Shown: positions 1 to 6,263 of the stretch, in pieces | Numbering within the stretch: the stretch's first letter is position 1 | Layout of the letters: the number at the start of each line of letters is the position of its first letter | Origin: B2-G16 sp964528085 | GTDB lineage: Bacteria > Bipolaricaulota > Bipolaricaulia > UBA7950 > UBA9294 | Length of the DNA: 15,379 nt | Assembly (NCBI GenBank): GCA_964528085.1 | Contig: CAZGRE010000035.1 | Location: forward strand, 1-15,379 | Direction: 5' to 3' | The notes under the pieces: model-generated | The model's database searches: none | Told to the model about the DNA's origin: nothing | What the model saw: only the letters and a program-made list of their open reading frames with translations | Made by a program: the position numbers and the translations under genes

Positions 1-165
1 TTGGCTTAGCTCTTCCAACCACTTAAACTGGTGCAAGATTTCAACCTCATATCCGGCGGGGCGGTAGCGTCGATCGACTTCCAAGCATTTTCTATGTAGT
101 TGCCATTCCGTAAGTTTTAAGATTGTGCCAAGGGAATGGGGGGAAAAAGCTCGATCAATCTCCAA
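1..165 (-). CDS. Partial unknown protein downstream of hicA (runs off the left edge)
   Basis: I do not recognise the product. An open frame of 55 codons starts at TTG (163-165) and reaches base 1 without a stop. It begins MEIDRAFSPHSLG and ends EILHQFKWLEELSQ at the edge. The residues look protein-like: charged, with two Trp and alternating hydrophobic positions near the end. The TTG is preceded by GAGAGG about 4 bases upstream, inside the end of hicA, and the frame overlaps the hicA stop by 11 bases. That suggests translational coupling and a third gene in the hicBA transcript. The bases are less GC-rich than in the genes to the right. The start is uncertain because it is TTG and the frame was closed by a TGA just upstream. 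It could also be chance open sequence, so confidence is moderate. Confidence 0.42.
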   Translation of the reverse strand, partial: MEIDRAFSPHSLGTILKLTEWQLHRKCLEVDRRYRPAGYEVEILHQFKWLEELSQ

Positions 166-400
166 GCAACCTCTCGATCAAATCGCTCTTGTCGACTTTA
201 AGATGAAGGGCAATCTCCTTGATGATGTTATTGAGAGTCCCCACCCGAAGTGGTTTGTGGCGCGGGATCGTAAGATGGTGGACCGGATCAACAGTGCGAG
301 TCAACCGCAGATGGCTTCCGGTTTGCCGCGTGATCTGATAACCGAGATTCCCTAGACGACGGGCGAGTTCTTCCCCGCCCAGATCGCGGGGAAGCTTCAT
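155..400 (-). CDS. hicA: HicA-family toxin (mRNA interferase)
   Basis: An 81-residue small basic protein of the HicA/YcfA family. Known members are ribosome-independent mRNA endonucleases with a double-stranded-RNA-binding fold, neutralised by a HicB partner. The family signature is visible: an N-terminal segment of the type GGEELARRLGNLGYQ (residues 8-22), then QTGSHLRL with the conserved catalytic His at residue 30. A second conserved stretch, LTIPRHKPLRVGTLNNIIKE, gives the basic 'P-H-x-x-L-x-x-G-T-L-x-x-I' core of the fold. Full length for the family. The start ATG (398-400) overlaps the upstream hicB stop as ATGA, a typical coupled pair. The gene order is antitoxin then toxin, the reverse of the E. 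coli hicAB locus but common elsewhere. Confidence in the family is high; activity is untested. Confidence 0.88.
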   Translation of the reverse strand: MKLPRDLGGEELARRLGNLGYQITRQTGSHLRLTRTVDPVHHLTIPRHKPLRVGTLNNIIKEIALHLKVDKSDLIERLLGD

Positions 401-603
401 ACCGGGATTACCTCGTCCTTGGTCAGGTGGAGCCTGACGAACTTGGGGCGGTCCTCTCCCTCGAAGTGACAGGACACCGCGTCACGCACGGCCTCTCTCA
501 GCGCATCGAGCGAGTCGGCTTCCGTGAATATCGAGTATCCAAGGGCGCGGGCTTCGTATCCGCCTTCAGGGGATTCCTCCACCACGAAGATGATCTCGTT
601 CAT
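397..603 (-). CDS. hicB: HicB-family antitoxin (short form)
   Basis: A 68-residue acidic protein. The sequence IIFVVEESPEGGYEARALG followed by IFTEADSLDALREAVRDAV is the HicB/UPF0150-type partial RNase-H-like fold that binds and inhibits HicA. A start at GTG 618 is also open, but the ATG at 601-603 is preferred: GGGAGGAGG lies just upstream of it with SD spacing and would otherwise have to encode a Gly-Gly-Gly leader. At 68 residues it appears to lack the C-terminal HTH or ribbon-helix-helix DNA-binding domain of longer HicB proteins, so autoregulation by this protein alone is doubtful. Its TGA overlaps the hicA ATG by 4 bases. From memory, short HicB proteins of this kind are sometimes mislabelled as '2-oxoisovalerate dehydrogenase beta subunit'; nothing in the sequence supports that. 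Confidence 0.82.
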   Translation of the reverse strand: MNEIIFVVEESPEGGYEARALGYSIFTEADSLDALREAVRDAVSCHFEGEDRPKFVRLHLTKDEVIPV

Positions 604-620
604 TCCTCCTCCCATCACTG

Positions 621-683
621 CTCCAGTCTAAACCATAAGCCCCTCGAAGGCTACCTTCATCGGTTCCGCTCGTAAGACTGGAG
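621..683. repeat. 9-bp inverted repeat with a nested hairpin between hicB and the kinase gene
   Basis: CTCCAGTCT (621-629) is the exact reverse complement of AGACTGGAG (675-683), separated by 45 bases. Inside the loop, GAAGG-CTA-CCTTC (646-658) is a perfect 5-bp hairpin. No T-tract follows on the minus strand, so it is not a clear intrinsic terminator. It sits between the end of the tandem-kinase gene and the start of hicB. It could be a terminator without U-tract, an operator, or an RNA structure in the hicBA leader. Confidence 0.4.
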
Positions 684-748
684 GGGACCTCTCCCATTCT
701 CTGGACGACTCAAAGAAGGATAAGGAATTCCAACTGCTCGGGAGGCAC

Positions 749-2056
749 TCAGCCCCTCGAGTATTCCTCCCACAACCGGTCGAGGGCGGGGCGGTAGCGC
801 CGGTCGAGAAGATCGGGGTCGGTAAGCTCGGACTCGTTTAACATGGTGACGTACGGGACCTCGATCTCCTTCACCTCGATCCGGCCGTGCGGGGCGGGTG
901 CGATCCTCTTCCAATCGTCCTTACCGTAGGTCCTCTCCATGTCATCGCGCGGGACCGAGTGGGTGAGGATCGAGTCCTGCCTCTCCCTGTCGTAGCGGGC
1001 CTCGTTCCGCCGCCACGACTCCTCGAACGAGACATCGATGTACAGGATCGAAGCGCGCTTCAGGATCTCAGGTGAGAGGCGCGCTAGGGCCTTCCGGTAT
1101 CCGTCCTCCCCGCCGCGGGAGAACTCGATGATCAGCGTATCCCCTCCGCCGAGCTCTGAGAGGGCCTCCTCTCCCTGACGGTTCAGCTTCTCGATCAGAA
1201 ACCCCCACATCGCGGGATCGGCGACGGCGTAGTTCACCCCGACGCGGCGGGAGAAGAGCCGCCCTCTGCCCAGCCGCTCCCAGATGTCGTCCTCGAGGAA
1301 CTTCTCCCACAGGATGGGGAAATCGTCGATTACGCGAAGCTCTCCGATATGGTAGCGCGCGGCCCGTTCAACAAGCGGGGTCTTCTCCATGAAGTCGATG
1401 AACTCGCTCTTCCCGCTCGCCGGTCGGCCGAGGAGGAGGATGAGCGGGAAAATCTCGCTCATCACCGGCTTGTTGGCGGTGTAGCGAAGCCCGATTATCC
1501 GCTCGATCTCGGCGATAAACTCGGATGGATCCCGGTCGGCGTCGATCGTGACAAGCTCGGTCTTGCGGGCGATGTGCCATGAGTCAAGGTGAGAGAGCAT
1601 CCGGGAGAGGCGCTCCTCGTCGATGAAGTACTCGGGCGTACCCCTCCCCTCCTGCCGGGAGATCGATACCTCGATCGGGGCTGAGAACCTGATGTACAGG
1701 TCCGGCCGGGGAAGCTCATTCTCGATCCGCGGGTAGACCTCGACGAACCCGGTATCACCGAGAGCCTGCGCATAGGCGAGATGAACCCCGAGGTGCGACT
1801 CCTCAAGGCAGATCCTCCCCGATTCGAGCGCCTCCTCGATCCTGCTCCTTCGTTCCGGAAGGGAGGCGAGGATCGCCTCGGTCAGCCTGGCCCGCTCGGT
1901 CAGAAGGTCGATCTTCTCCCGCTCGGCGATCTCCTTGACGAGCTCGGGGAGGACGACGACCCGCTCGGGATAGAACCGGGCGAGGAGCGCTAGCGCCTCG
2001 CTCTTTCCGAGGGCCGGTAACCCTTCGATCACGATGTGCTTTCCCGATCTGTTCAT
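749..2056 (-). CDS. Tandem P-loop NTPase/kinase-like protein, two nucleoside-kinase-like halves
   Basis: A 435-residue protein with two ATP-binding halves. Half one (about residues 5-195) opens with IVIEGLPALGKSEAL, a Walker A at G12-S19. Then come LEESHLGVHLAYAQ (84-97) and PRPDLYIRFSAPIEV (117-131), the layout of thymidylate/deoxynucleoside kinases. Half two (about 203-435) opens with LILLLGRPASGKSEFIDFM (Walker A G210-S217) and has the acidic segments IDDFP (243-247) and LLIIEFS-like TLIIEFS (307-313). A TTG at 2113 is also in frame, but the ATG at 2054-2056 is preferred. It places the P-loop about 10 residues from the N-terminus as in kinases, and it avoids overlap with the topA promoter. 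No SD precedes it; a TAAAAT lies 7 bases upstream. Substrate unknown. A nucleotide or small-molecule kinase is an inference from fold motifs. Confidence 0.78.
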   Translation of the reverse strand: MNRSGKHIVIEGLPALGKSEALALLARFYPERVVVLPELVKEIAEREKIDLLTERARLTEAILASLPERRSRIEEALESGRICLEESHLGVHLAYAQALGDTGFVEVYPRIENELPRPDLYIRFSAPIEVSISRQEGRGTPEYFIDEERLSRMLSHLDSWHIARKTELVTIDADRDPSEFIAEIERIIGLRYTANKPVMSEIFPLILLLGRPASGKSEFIDFMEKTPLVERAARYHIGELRVIDDFPILWEKFLEDDIWERLGRGRLFSRRVGVNYAVADPAMWGFLIEKLNRQGEEALSELGGGDTLIIEFSRGGEDGYRKALARLSPEILKRASILYIDVSFEESWRRNEARYDRERQDSILTHSVPRDDMERTYGKDDWKRIAPAPHGRIEVKEIEVPYVTMLNESELTDPDLLDRRYRPALDRLWEEYSRG

Positions 2057-2063
2057 CGGATCG

Positions 2064-2069
2064 ATTTTA
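2064..2069 (-). promoter_or_regulatory. Possible -10 box (TAAAAT) for the tandem-kinase gene, leaderless start
   Basis: TAAAAT on the minus strand matches TATAAT at 5 of 6 positions and ends 7 bases before the chosen ATG, so transcription would begin at or within 1-2 bases of the start codon. There is no SD. I see no good -35 at 16-18 bases, so this is tentative. Confidence 0.3.
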
Positions 2070-2099
2070 CCCGTAAGACAGGCCCGTTTCTCCTCGATA

Positions 2100-2127
2100 T
2101 CGACTTCGTGCAAGCGGCCTGTATAAT
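2100..2127 (+). promoter_or_regulatory. Predicted topA promoter
   Basis: A perfect TATAAT (2122-2127) with a TCGACT (2100-2105, 4 of 6 matches to TTGACA) 16 bases upstream. The expected transcript start is near 2134, giving a leader of about 20 bases that contains AGGAG (2141-2145), 9 bases before the TTG start of topA. Confidence 0.6.
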
Positions 2128-2154
2128 GGTCCGATTCGAAAGGAGCCTAGGGAA

Positions 2155-4413
2155 TTGAGCAAGTTGATCATCGTAGAGTCGCCGACCAAGGCGCGCACGA
2201 TCGGGGCGTTCCTCGGGAAGGGGTACCGCGTCCTCTCGTCGCAGGGGCATGTCCGCGATCTGCCGCGCAACGACCTTGGGGTCGACATCGAGCGCGACTT
2301 CACCCCGAAGTTCGAGACGAAGCGGACGAAGCAGATAAAGCTCCTGCGCGAGGCGGCGAAGGGGGCGAGCGCCGTCTACCTCGCCACCGACCACGACCGC
2401 GAGGGGGAGGCGATCGCCTACGACCTCTACACGATCCTGAAGCGCGTCGTCAAGGACGAGTCCGCCTTCTCCCGGCCGGTGTTCAACGAGATCACAAAAA
2501 GGGTGATCGTCGAGGCGCTCGAGTCCCCGGCCAAGATCGACCTGAACAAGGTTGAGGCGCAGCGGACGCGGCGGATCCTCGATCGGCTCGTCGGCTATCG
2601 GGTGAGCCCCCTCCTCTCCCGCGTCATCGCCGGGAGCAAGTACGGGGGGCTGTCCGCAGGAAGGGTGCAGTCGGTGGCCCTCCGGTTTCTGTGCGACCGT
2701 GAGGCCGAGATCGCAACCTTCGTCCCCAAGGAGTATTGGGAGATTGAGGTGAAGCTCTCAGATAGCGGCGTCTTCGTCGCCTCCCTGACTAAGAAGGGCG
2801 GGGAGAAGTTCGTCGTCCGGAGCGCCGCTGAGGCAGACGAGGTCGAGCGGGGGCTCCGCTCCGCCCGGATCACGGTCGAGTCGGTCGAGGAGAAGGAGAG
2901 GCTCCGCCAGCCCTCTCCCCCGTTCATCACGAGCTCGCTCCAGCAGGCTGCTTCGTCCCTCCTCGGGTTCTCCCCGAAGCGGACGATGCGGATCGCCCAG
3001 GAGCTGTACGAGGGGATCGCGCTCCCCGAGGGGACGAGCGGGCTCATCACCTACATGCGTACCGATTCGGTCAGGGTCTCGGAGGATGCGCTCAAGGCGG
3101 CGCGGAGGCTGATCGAGACCTCGTTTGGCAAGGAGTACCTCGCGGAGAGGCCGCGGCGCTACCGGAACAAGAAGGGCTCCCAGGACGCGCACGAGGCGAT
3201 CCGGCCGACCGACCCGACGCGGAGACCGGAGGAGATATCGTCCTACCTCACACCCGATCAGCGCAAACTCTACACCCTGATCTACAACCGGTTCCTCGCC
3301 ACGCAGATGGCACCCGCCGTCTACCGGAACCGGAAGGTCGTCGTCTCCGCCGGGGATTACACCCTGGAGGCGGCGGGTAGCACCCTCGTCTTCCCCGGGT
3401 TCCTCAGGCTCTTCCCCGAGAAGAAGGACGAGACCGAGATCCCGGCGGGGCTGCGGGAGGGTGAGGCCCTCAAGCTCCTCGCGATCGAGAAGAAGCAGAA
3501 GTTCACCGAGCCGCCGCGCCGCTACTCCGAGGCCGGGCTCGTCAACCTCCTCGAGAAGGAGGGGGTCGGCCGGCCGAGCACGTACGCCACGATCATCTCG
3601 GTGATCCAGGAGCGGGGGTACGCCGTAAAGGAGCGTGGGAGCCTCCGCCCGACCCTCCTCGGACAGGTCGTCGTCGACTTCTTGAAGCGCTACTTCGCCG
3701 AGACGGTCGAGCCGGAGTTCACCGCCCACATGGAGGAGGACCTCGACCGGATCGAGGAGGGGGAGCTGACAAGGATCGACGCCCTCCGCGAGTTCTACGA
3801 TCCGTTCTCCGACCGGCTGGCTGCCATCGAGTCGCTCCTCGGGGACGGGGGGGCGCGGCCGTTCCGCGTGATGAGCGACCTCGATTGCGACAAGTGCGGC
3901 GCCCCGATGGAGCTTCGCTACTGGAAGGGGACGTACTTCCTCGGCTGCTCGAACTACCCTGAGTGTCGCAACACCGTGAACCTCCCGCCCGACATCCCGT
4001 ACAGGTACATCGACGGGAGGCTGATCGTCCGCGAGGCCCTCGCCGAGTACGCGGAGAGGACCGTCCAGACGATCCCCTGCCCGGGGTGCGGCGCGCCGAT
4101 GGAGCTTCGCACCGGCAGGTACGGCCGCTACTACAAGTGCACGAACCCGGAGTGCGGAAAGACCGCACCGGTCTCGACCGGGGTTACCTGCCCGAAGTGC
4201 GGCGAGGGGGTCCTAGTCGAGAAGTACTCGGCGAAGCGGAGGAGGACGTTCTACAGCTGCAGCAACTATCCGAAGTGCCGGTTCGCCGTGTCCGAGCGGC
4301 CGGTCAAGGTCTGCCCGGCCTGCGGCGAGGGGGTCCTTGTCGAGAAGGGGGATCGGCTGCGCTGCACGAACAAGGCCTGCTCGTACGAAGAGAAGCTCCC
4401 TGAGGCCGGTTGA
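2155..4413 (+). CDS. topA: DNA topoisomerase I (type IA) with four C-terminal zinc ribbons
   Basis: A 752-residue type IA topoisomerase, which relaxes negative supercoils by single-strand passage through a covalent 5'-phosphotyrosine. The TOPRIM domain starts LIIVESPTKARTIG, with Glu8 and the acidic triad in DHDREGEAI (D79, D81, E83). The active-site motif GLITYMRTDS has its tyrosine at residue 300. LVNLLEKEGVGRPSTYATII is the conserved block late in the core. The C-terminus carries four four-cysteine zinc ribbons starting near residues 578, 642, 679 and 720, the last one short. Start is TTG (2155-2157) with AGGAG 9 bases upstream; the protein begins at the canonical MSKLIIVESPTK. The gene meets rpoD tail to tail with 2 bases between the stops. 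The family call is secure. Confidence 0.98.
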   Translation: MSKLIIVESPTKARTIGAFLGKGYRVLSSQGHVRDLPRNDLGVDIERDFTPKFETKRTKQIKLLREAAKGASAVYLATDHDREGEAIAYDLYTILKRVVKDESAFSRPVFNEITKRVIVEALESPAKIDLNKVEAQRTRRILDRLVGYRVSPLLSRVIAGSKYGGLSAGRVQSVALRFLCDREAEIATFVPKEYWEIEVKLSDSGVFVASLTKKGGEKFVVRSAAEADEVERGLRSARITVESVEEKERLRQPSPPFITSSLQQAASSLLGFSPKRTMRIAQELYEGIALPEGTSGLITYMRTDSVRVSEDALKAARRLIETSFGKEYLAERPRRYRNKKGSQDAHEAIRPTDPTRRPEEISSYLTPDQRKLYTLIYNRFLATQMAPAVYRNRKVVVSAGDYTLEAAGSTLVFPGFLRLFPEKKDETEIPAGLREGEALKLLAIEKKQKFTEPPRRYSEAGLVNLLEKEGVGRPSTYATIISVIQERGYAVKERGSLRPTLLGQVVVDFLKRYFAETVEPEFTAHMEEDLDRIEEGELTRIDALREFYDPFSDRLAAIESLLGDGGARPFRVMSDLDCDKCGAPMELRYWKGTYFLGCSNYPECRNTVNLPPDIPYRYIDGRLIVREALAEYAERTVQTIPCPGCGAPMELRTGRYGRYYKCTNPECGKTAPVSTGVTCPKCGEGVLVEKYSAKRRRTFYSCSNYPKCRFAVSERPVKVCPACGEGVLVEKGDRLRCTNKACSYEEKLPEAG

Positions 4414-4429
4414 GTCTACGCTGCCTCGG
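4400..4429. repeat. Inverted repeat straddling the stop codons of topA and rpoD
   Basis: CTGAGGC (4400-4406) can pair with GCCTCGG (4423-4429), seven pairs including one U-G in the plus-strand RNA, around a 16-base loop. The loop holds both stop codons. No T-run follows on either side. It is the only visible candidate for a shared transcription end of the two convergent genes, and could be chance in GC-rich DNA. Confidence 0.25.
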
Positions 4430-5351
4430 ATAGGAGCTTGAACCACTCGAGCCGCTTCCGCAGGTTCGAATCCTGCAGCTTGGCGAGCGCCTCCTTCTGG
4501 ATCTGGCGGACCCGTTCGCGGCTGATCCCGAAGACCTCTCCGACCTCGTCAAGGGTCTTCGGCTGATAGTCGTTCAACCCGTAGCGGAGCTCGAGGATCT
4601 TCCGCTCCCGCTCGGTCAGCCGCTCGTCGAGCGCCTTCTCCAGCTCCTGGACGAGGAGGTGCTCGAACGTCTCGCGCTCCGGGGATTCCACGGTCGCGTC
4701 CTCGATGAAGTCACCGAGGACCGAGCCGTCGTCGTCGTAGCCGATCGGCATGTCGAGGGACGTCAGGCTCTGGGCGGTCTTCTTCGCCTTGACGACGTTC
4801 TCCAGCGTCGTCTCGAGCTCGTCGGCGAGCTCCTCCAGCGAGGGGAGCTCCCCCGTCTCCTTCAGATGGGTCCTCTCGACCTGGTAGATCTTCCGGATCA
4901 GCTCGTTTATGTGGGTCGGGACGCGGATCGTCCGCGAACGGTTGGTGATCGCGCGGAGGATCGCCTGGCGGATCCACCACGTCGCGTACGTCGAGAACTT
5001 GTATCCGCGCGTGTAGTCGAACTTCTCGATCGCCTTCATCAACCCGAGGTTCCCCTCCTGGATCAGGTCGAGGAACGGGAGCCCGCACCCGCGGTACTTC
5101 TTGGCGATCGACACGACGAGCCGGAGGTTCGCCTCGGCGAGCTCCTCCTTGGCGCGCTTGTCCCCGGCCTCGATCCGCTTGGCGAGCCGGACCTCGTCCT
5201 CGCGCGTGAGGAGCGGGACGCGGCTGATCTCGCCGAAATAGGTCCGGATCGGGTTGTCCGACCGGCTCGGCCGCGCCAACTCCGGTTCGTCATCGAGCGG
5301 GGTCGTGCTCAAGTTCTTGCTCAGGTTGATCGTCGCTTTCGGTTCCTTCAT
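4416..5351 (-). CDS. rpoD: RNA polymerase primary-type sigma factor (sigma-70/RpoD, SigA)
   Basis: A 311-residue sigma-70 factor that directs RNA polymerase to -10/-35 promoters. Region 1.2 starts at DNPIRTYFGEISRVPLLT (32-49). Region 2 covers NLRLVVSIAKKYRGCGLPFLD and the -10-recognising FSTYATWWIRQAILRAI (119-135). Region 3 follows from RVPTHINELI. Region 4 ends with the helix-turn-helix TLDEVGEVFGISRERVRQIQ (267-286). It lacks region 1.1 and the long insert of large RpoD proteins, so it is a compact SigA form, yet the motifs are those of group 1/2 housekeeping sigmas. An in-frame GTG at 5360 exists, but ATG 5349-5351 is preferred because AGCAGGT lies about 8 bases upstream. A promoter is visible at 5487-5515, with a structured leader. 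Whether this is the sole primary sigma cannot be told from the window. Confidence 0.95.
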   Translation of the reverse strand: MKEPKATINLSKNLSTTPLDDEPELARPSRSDNPIRTYFGEISRVPLLTREDEVRLAKRIEAGDKRAKEELAEANLRLVVSIAKKYRGCGLPFLDLIQEGNLGLMKAIEKFDYTRGYKFSTYATWWIRQAILRAITNRSRTIRVPTHINELIRKIYQVERTHLKETGELPSLEELADELETTLENVVKAKKTAQSLTSLDMPIGYDDDGSVLGDFIEDATVESPERETFEHLLVQELEKALDERLTERERKILELRYGLNDYQPKTLDEVGEVFGISRERVRQIQKEALAKLQDSNLRKRLEWFKLLSEAA

Positions 5352-5386
5352 GCTATTCACCTGCTTGCTATCCCAAAAGACGAAAT

Positions 5387-5419
5387 ATAATCGGACGACC
5401 TCGCGGGCCCTCCGATTAT
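5387..5419 (-). repeat. Perfect 9-bp inverted repeat in the rpoD leader
   Basis: ATAATCGGA (5387-5395) and TCCGATTAT (5411-5419) are exact reverse complements around a 15-base loop. It lies between the predicted rpoD promoter and the rpoD start, ending about 35 bases before the ATG. It may be a leader hairpin controlling sigma-factor translation or transcript stability, or a protein operator. Confidence 0.5.
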
Positions 5420-5486
5420 CGCCTTCTCCGGATATAACTTGCTTGTTGTCGCTCTTTCCTCAGTTCCTTATTCCGCTAGTCGGCCT

Positions 5487-5515
5487 AGTATAGCACAACT
5501 TCATCCGCAAGTGAA
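5487..5515 (-). promoter_or_regulatory. Predicted rpoD promoter with extended -10
   Basis: On the minus strand TTCACT (5515-5510) and TATACT (5492-5487) are separated by 17 bases, and the bases before the -10 read TGC, an extended -10 (TGn). The expected start of transcription is near 5480, leaving a leader of about 130 bases before rpoD. Confidence 0.6.
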
Positions 5516-5522
5516 GGGGGAG

Positions 5523-5542
5523 AAAAACGCGTATTTTCGCGC
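5523..5542 (-). terminator. Weak intrinsic terminator after the secreted-protein gene
   Basis: On the minus strand GCGCG-AAAATA-CGCGT is followed by a run of T (5527-5523). The stem is only four GC pairs plus one G-U, but the T-run position is right, 13 bases beyond the stop of the upstream gene and just ahead of the rpoD promoter. Confidence 0.45.
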
Positions 5543-5554
5543 CTTTTGTGCGGC

Positions 5555-6151
5555 CTAACTGCGCGGGAGGAAGGCGATCATGGCGGCGACCCCGAGCCCG
5601 ACGAGGAGCCAGATGTACCCTCCGTCGACCCGCGGGGCGACCGGTCGGCCGCGGCCGAGGCCGATGTCGAATCCGAGGGCGATCTCGGGGGAGAGGCTCC
5701 AGCTGATCGGGAGCTTTTGAAGCGTGCGGAACTGAAGGACTACGGCGAACGAGTCGCGTAGCCAGATCTGATAGCCGCATCTAAGGTCGAGGAACGGCCG
5801 GATCGCCCATGCGCTCCCGACCCTGAGCCACTGGATGCTAAGCCCTCCGCCGGCGTAGAGCGCGGTCGGGCCGACCCATCCCTTGGCGAGGAGGATCCCC
5901 CCGCTCTCGTACAGGTAAGGGAACGATCCCGGGTAGGCGCCGATGTCGAGCAGGACGGTCAGGTTCTCCGACAGGAGCCCCTCGAACGAGAGGTAGGAGA
6001 ACGACCCCTCCCAGTCGATCGGTAGTGAGTACGGGACGCTGACCCCGAATCCGATCGCGGCCGGTGCCGGCTGAAGCTCGGCGAACAAGGCCGGCGCGGC
6101 GAGCGCAACGATCAGCAAGATTAGGAACGCACGCTTAACCATCGGCTTCAA
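5555..6151 (-). CDS. Secreted or envelope protein of unknown function
   Basis: I do not recognise the family. The protein is 198 residues from the TTG at 6149-6151. A classic signal peptide is visible: MKPMVKRAFLILLIVALAAP with a likely cut after ALFA (residue 24). The body is rich in Gly, aromatic and Leu residues in short alternating runs, for example YAGGGLSIQWL and FLDLRCGYQIW. That is compatible with a small beta-barrel or beta-sheet envelope protein. The last 20 residues include a hydrophobic stretch, IWLLVGLGVAAMIAFL. The TTG is chosen because GAGGA sits 7 bases upstream; the next ATG (6140-6142) has poorer spacing. A longer frame to 6265 has no sensible signal-peptide arrangement. The gene stands alone, divergent from the acetyltransferase gene. 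Confidence 0.7.
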   Translation of the reverse strand: MKPMVKRAFLILLIVALAAPALFAELQPAPAAIGFGVSVPYSLPIDWEGSFSYLSFEGLLSENLTVLLDIGAYPGSFPYLYESGGILLAKGWVGPTALYAGGGLSIQWLRVGSAWAIRPFLDLRCGYQIWLRDSFAVVLQFRTLQKLPISWSLSPEIALGFDIGLGRGRPVAPRVDGGYIWLLVGLGVAAMIAFLPRS

Positions 6152-6227
6152 TACTAGTTCCTCGCTCTTCCCCGATTCAGGGCGTTCGACCCGTGTAGAT
6201 GGGAGGCGTGTCCCTATTCGTAGGGGG

Positions 6228-6255
6228 TTGAAAACCGCCCCCTGTCCGCTAATCT
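6228..6255 (+). promoter_or_regulatory. Possible promoter placing the acetyltransferase mRNA start at its ATG
   Basis: TTGAAA (6228-6233, 5 of 6 to TTGACA) and TAATCT (6250-6255) are 16 bases apart. Transcription would start around 6262, about 2 bases before the ATG at 6264, leaving no room for an SD. Confidence 0.4.
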
Positions 6256-6263
6256 CTTTCCCC

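Noticed and set aside
40..75. Shared DRRYRPA string in the left-edge frame and near the C-terminus of the tandem kinase (about 780-830)
   Set aside because: Only seven residues match and the flanks differ; treated as coincidence rather than a duplicated gene fragment.
397..603. HicB-like protein read as a 2-oxoisovalerate dehydrogenase subunit
   Set aside because: At 68 residues it has no thiamine-enzyme features; the hicA partner and fold pattern explain it.
2057..2113. TTG 2113 as the start of the tandem-kinase gene
   Set aside because: It would add 19 residues not expected before a kinase P-loop and would overlap the topA promoter; ATG 2056 fits better.
2758..3729. Long open frame (323 codons) on the minus strand inside topA
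   Set aside because: Antisense to an unmistakable topA; residues are Arg/Gly/Asp/Leu-rich with no motif, as expected of a shadow frame in GC-rich DNA.
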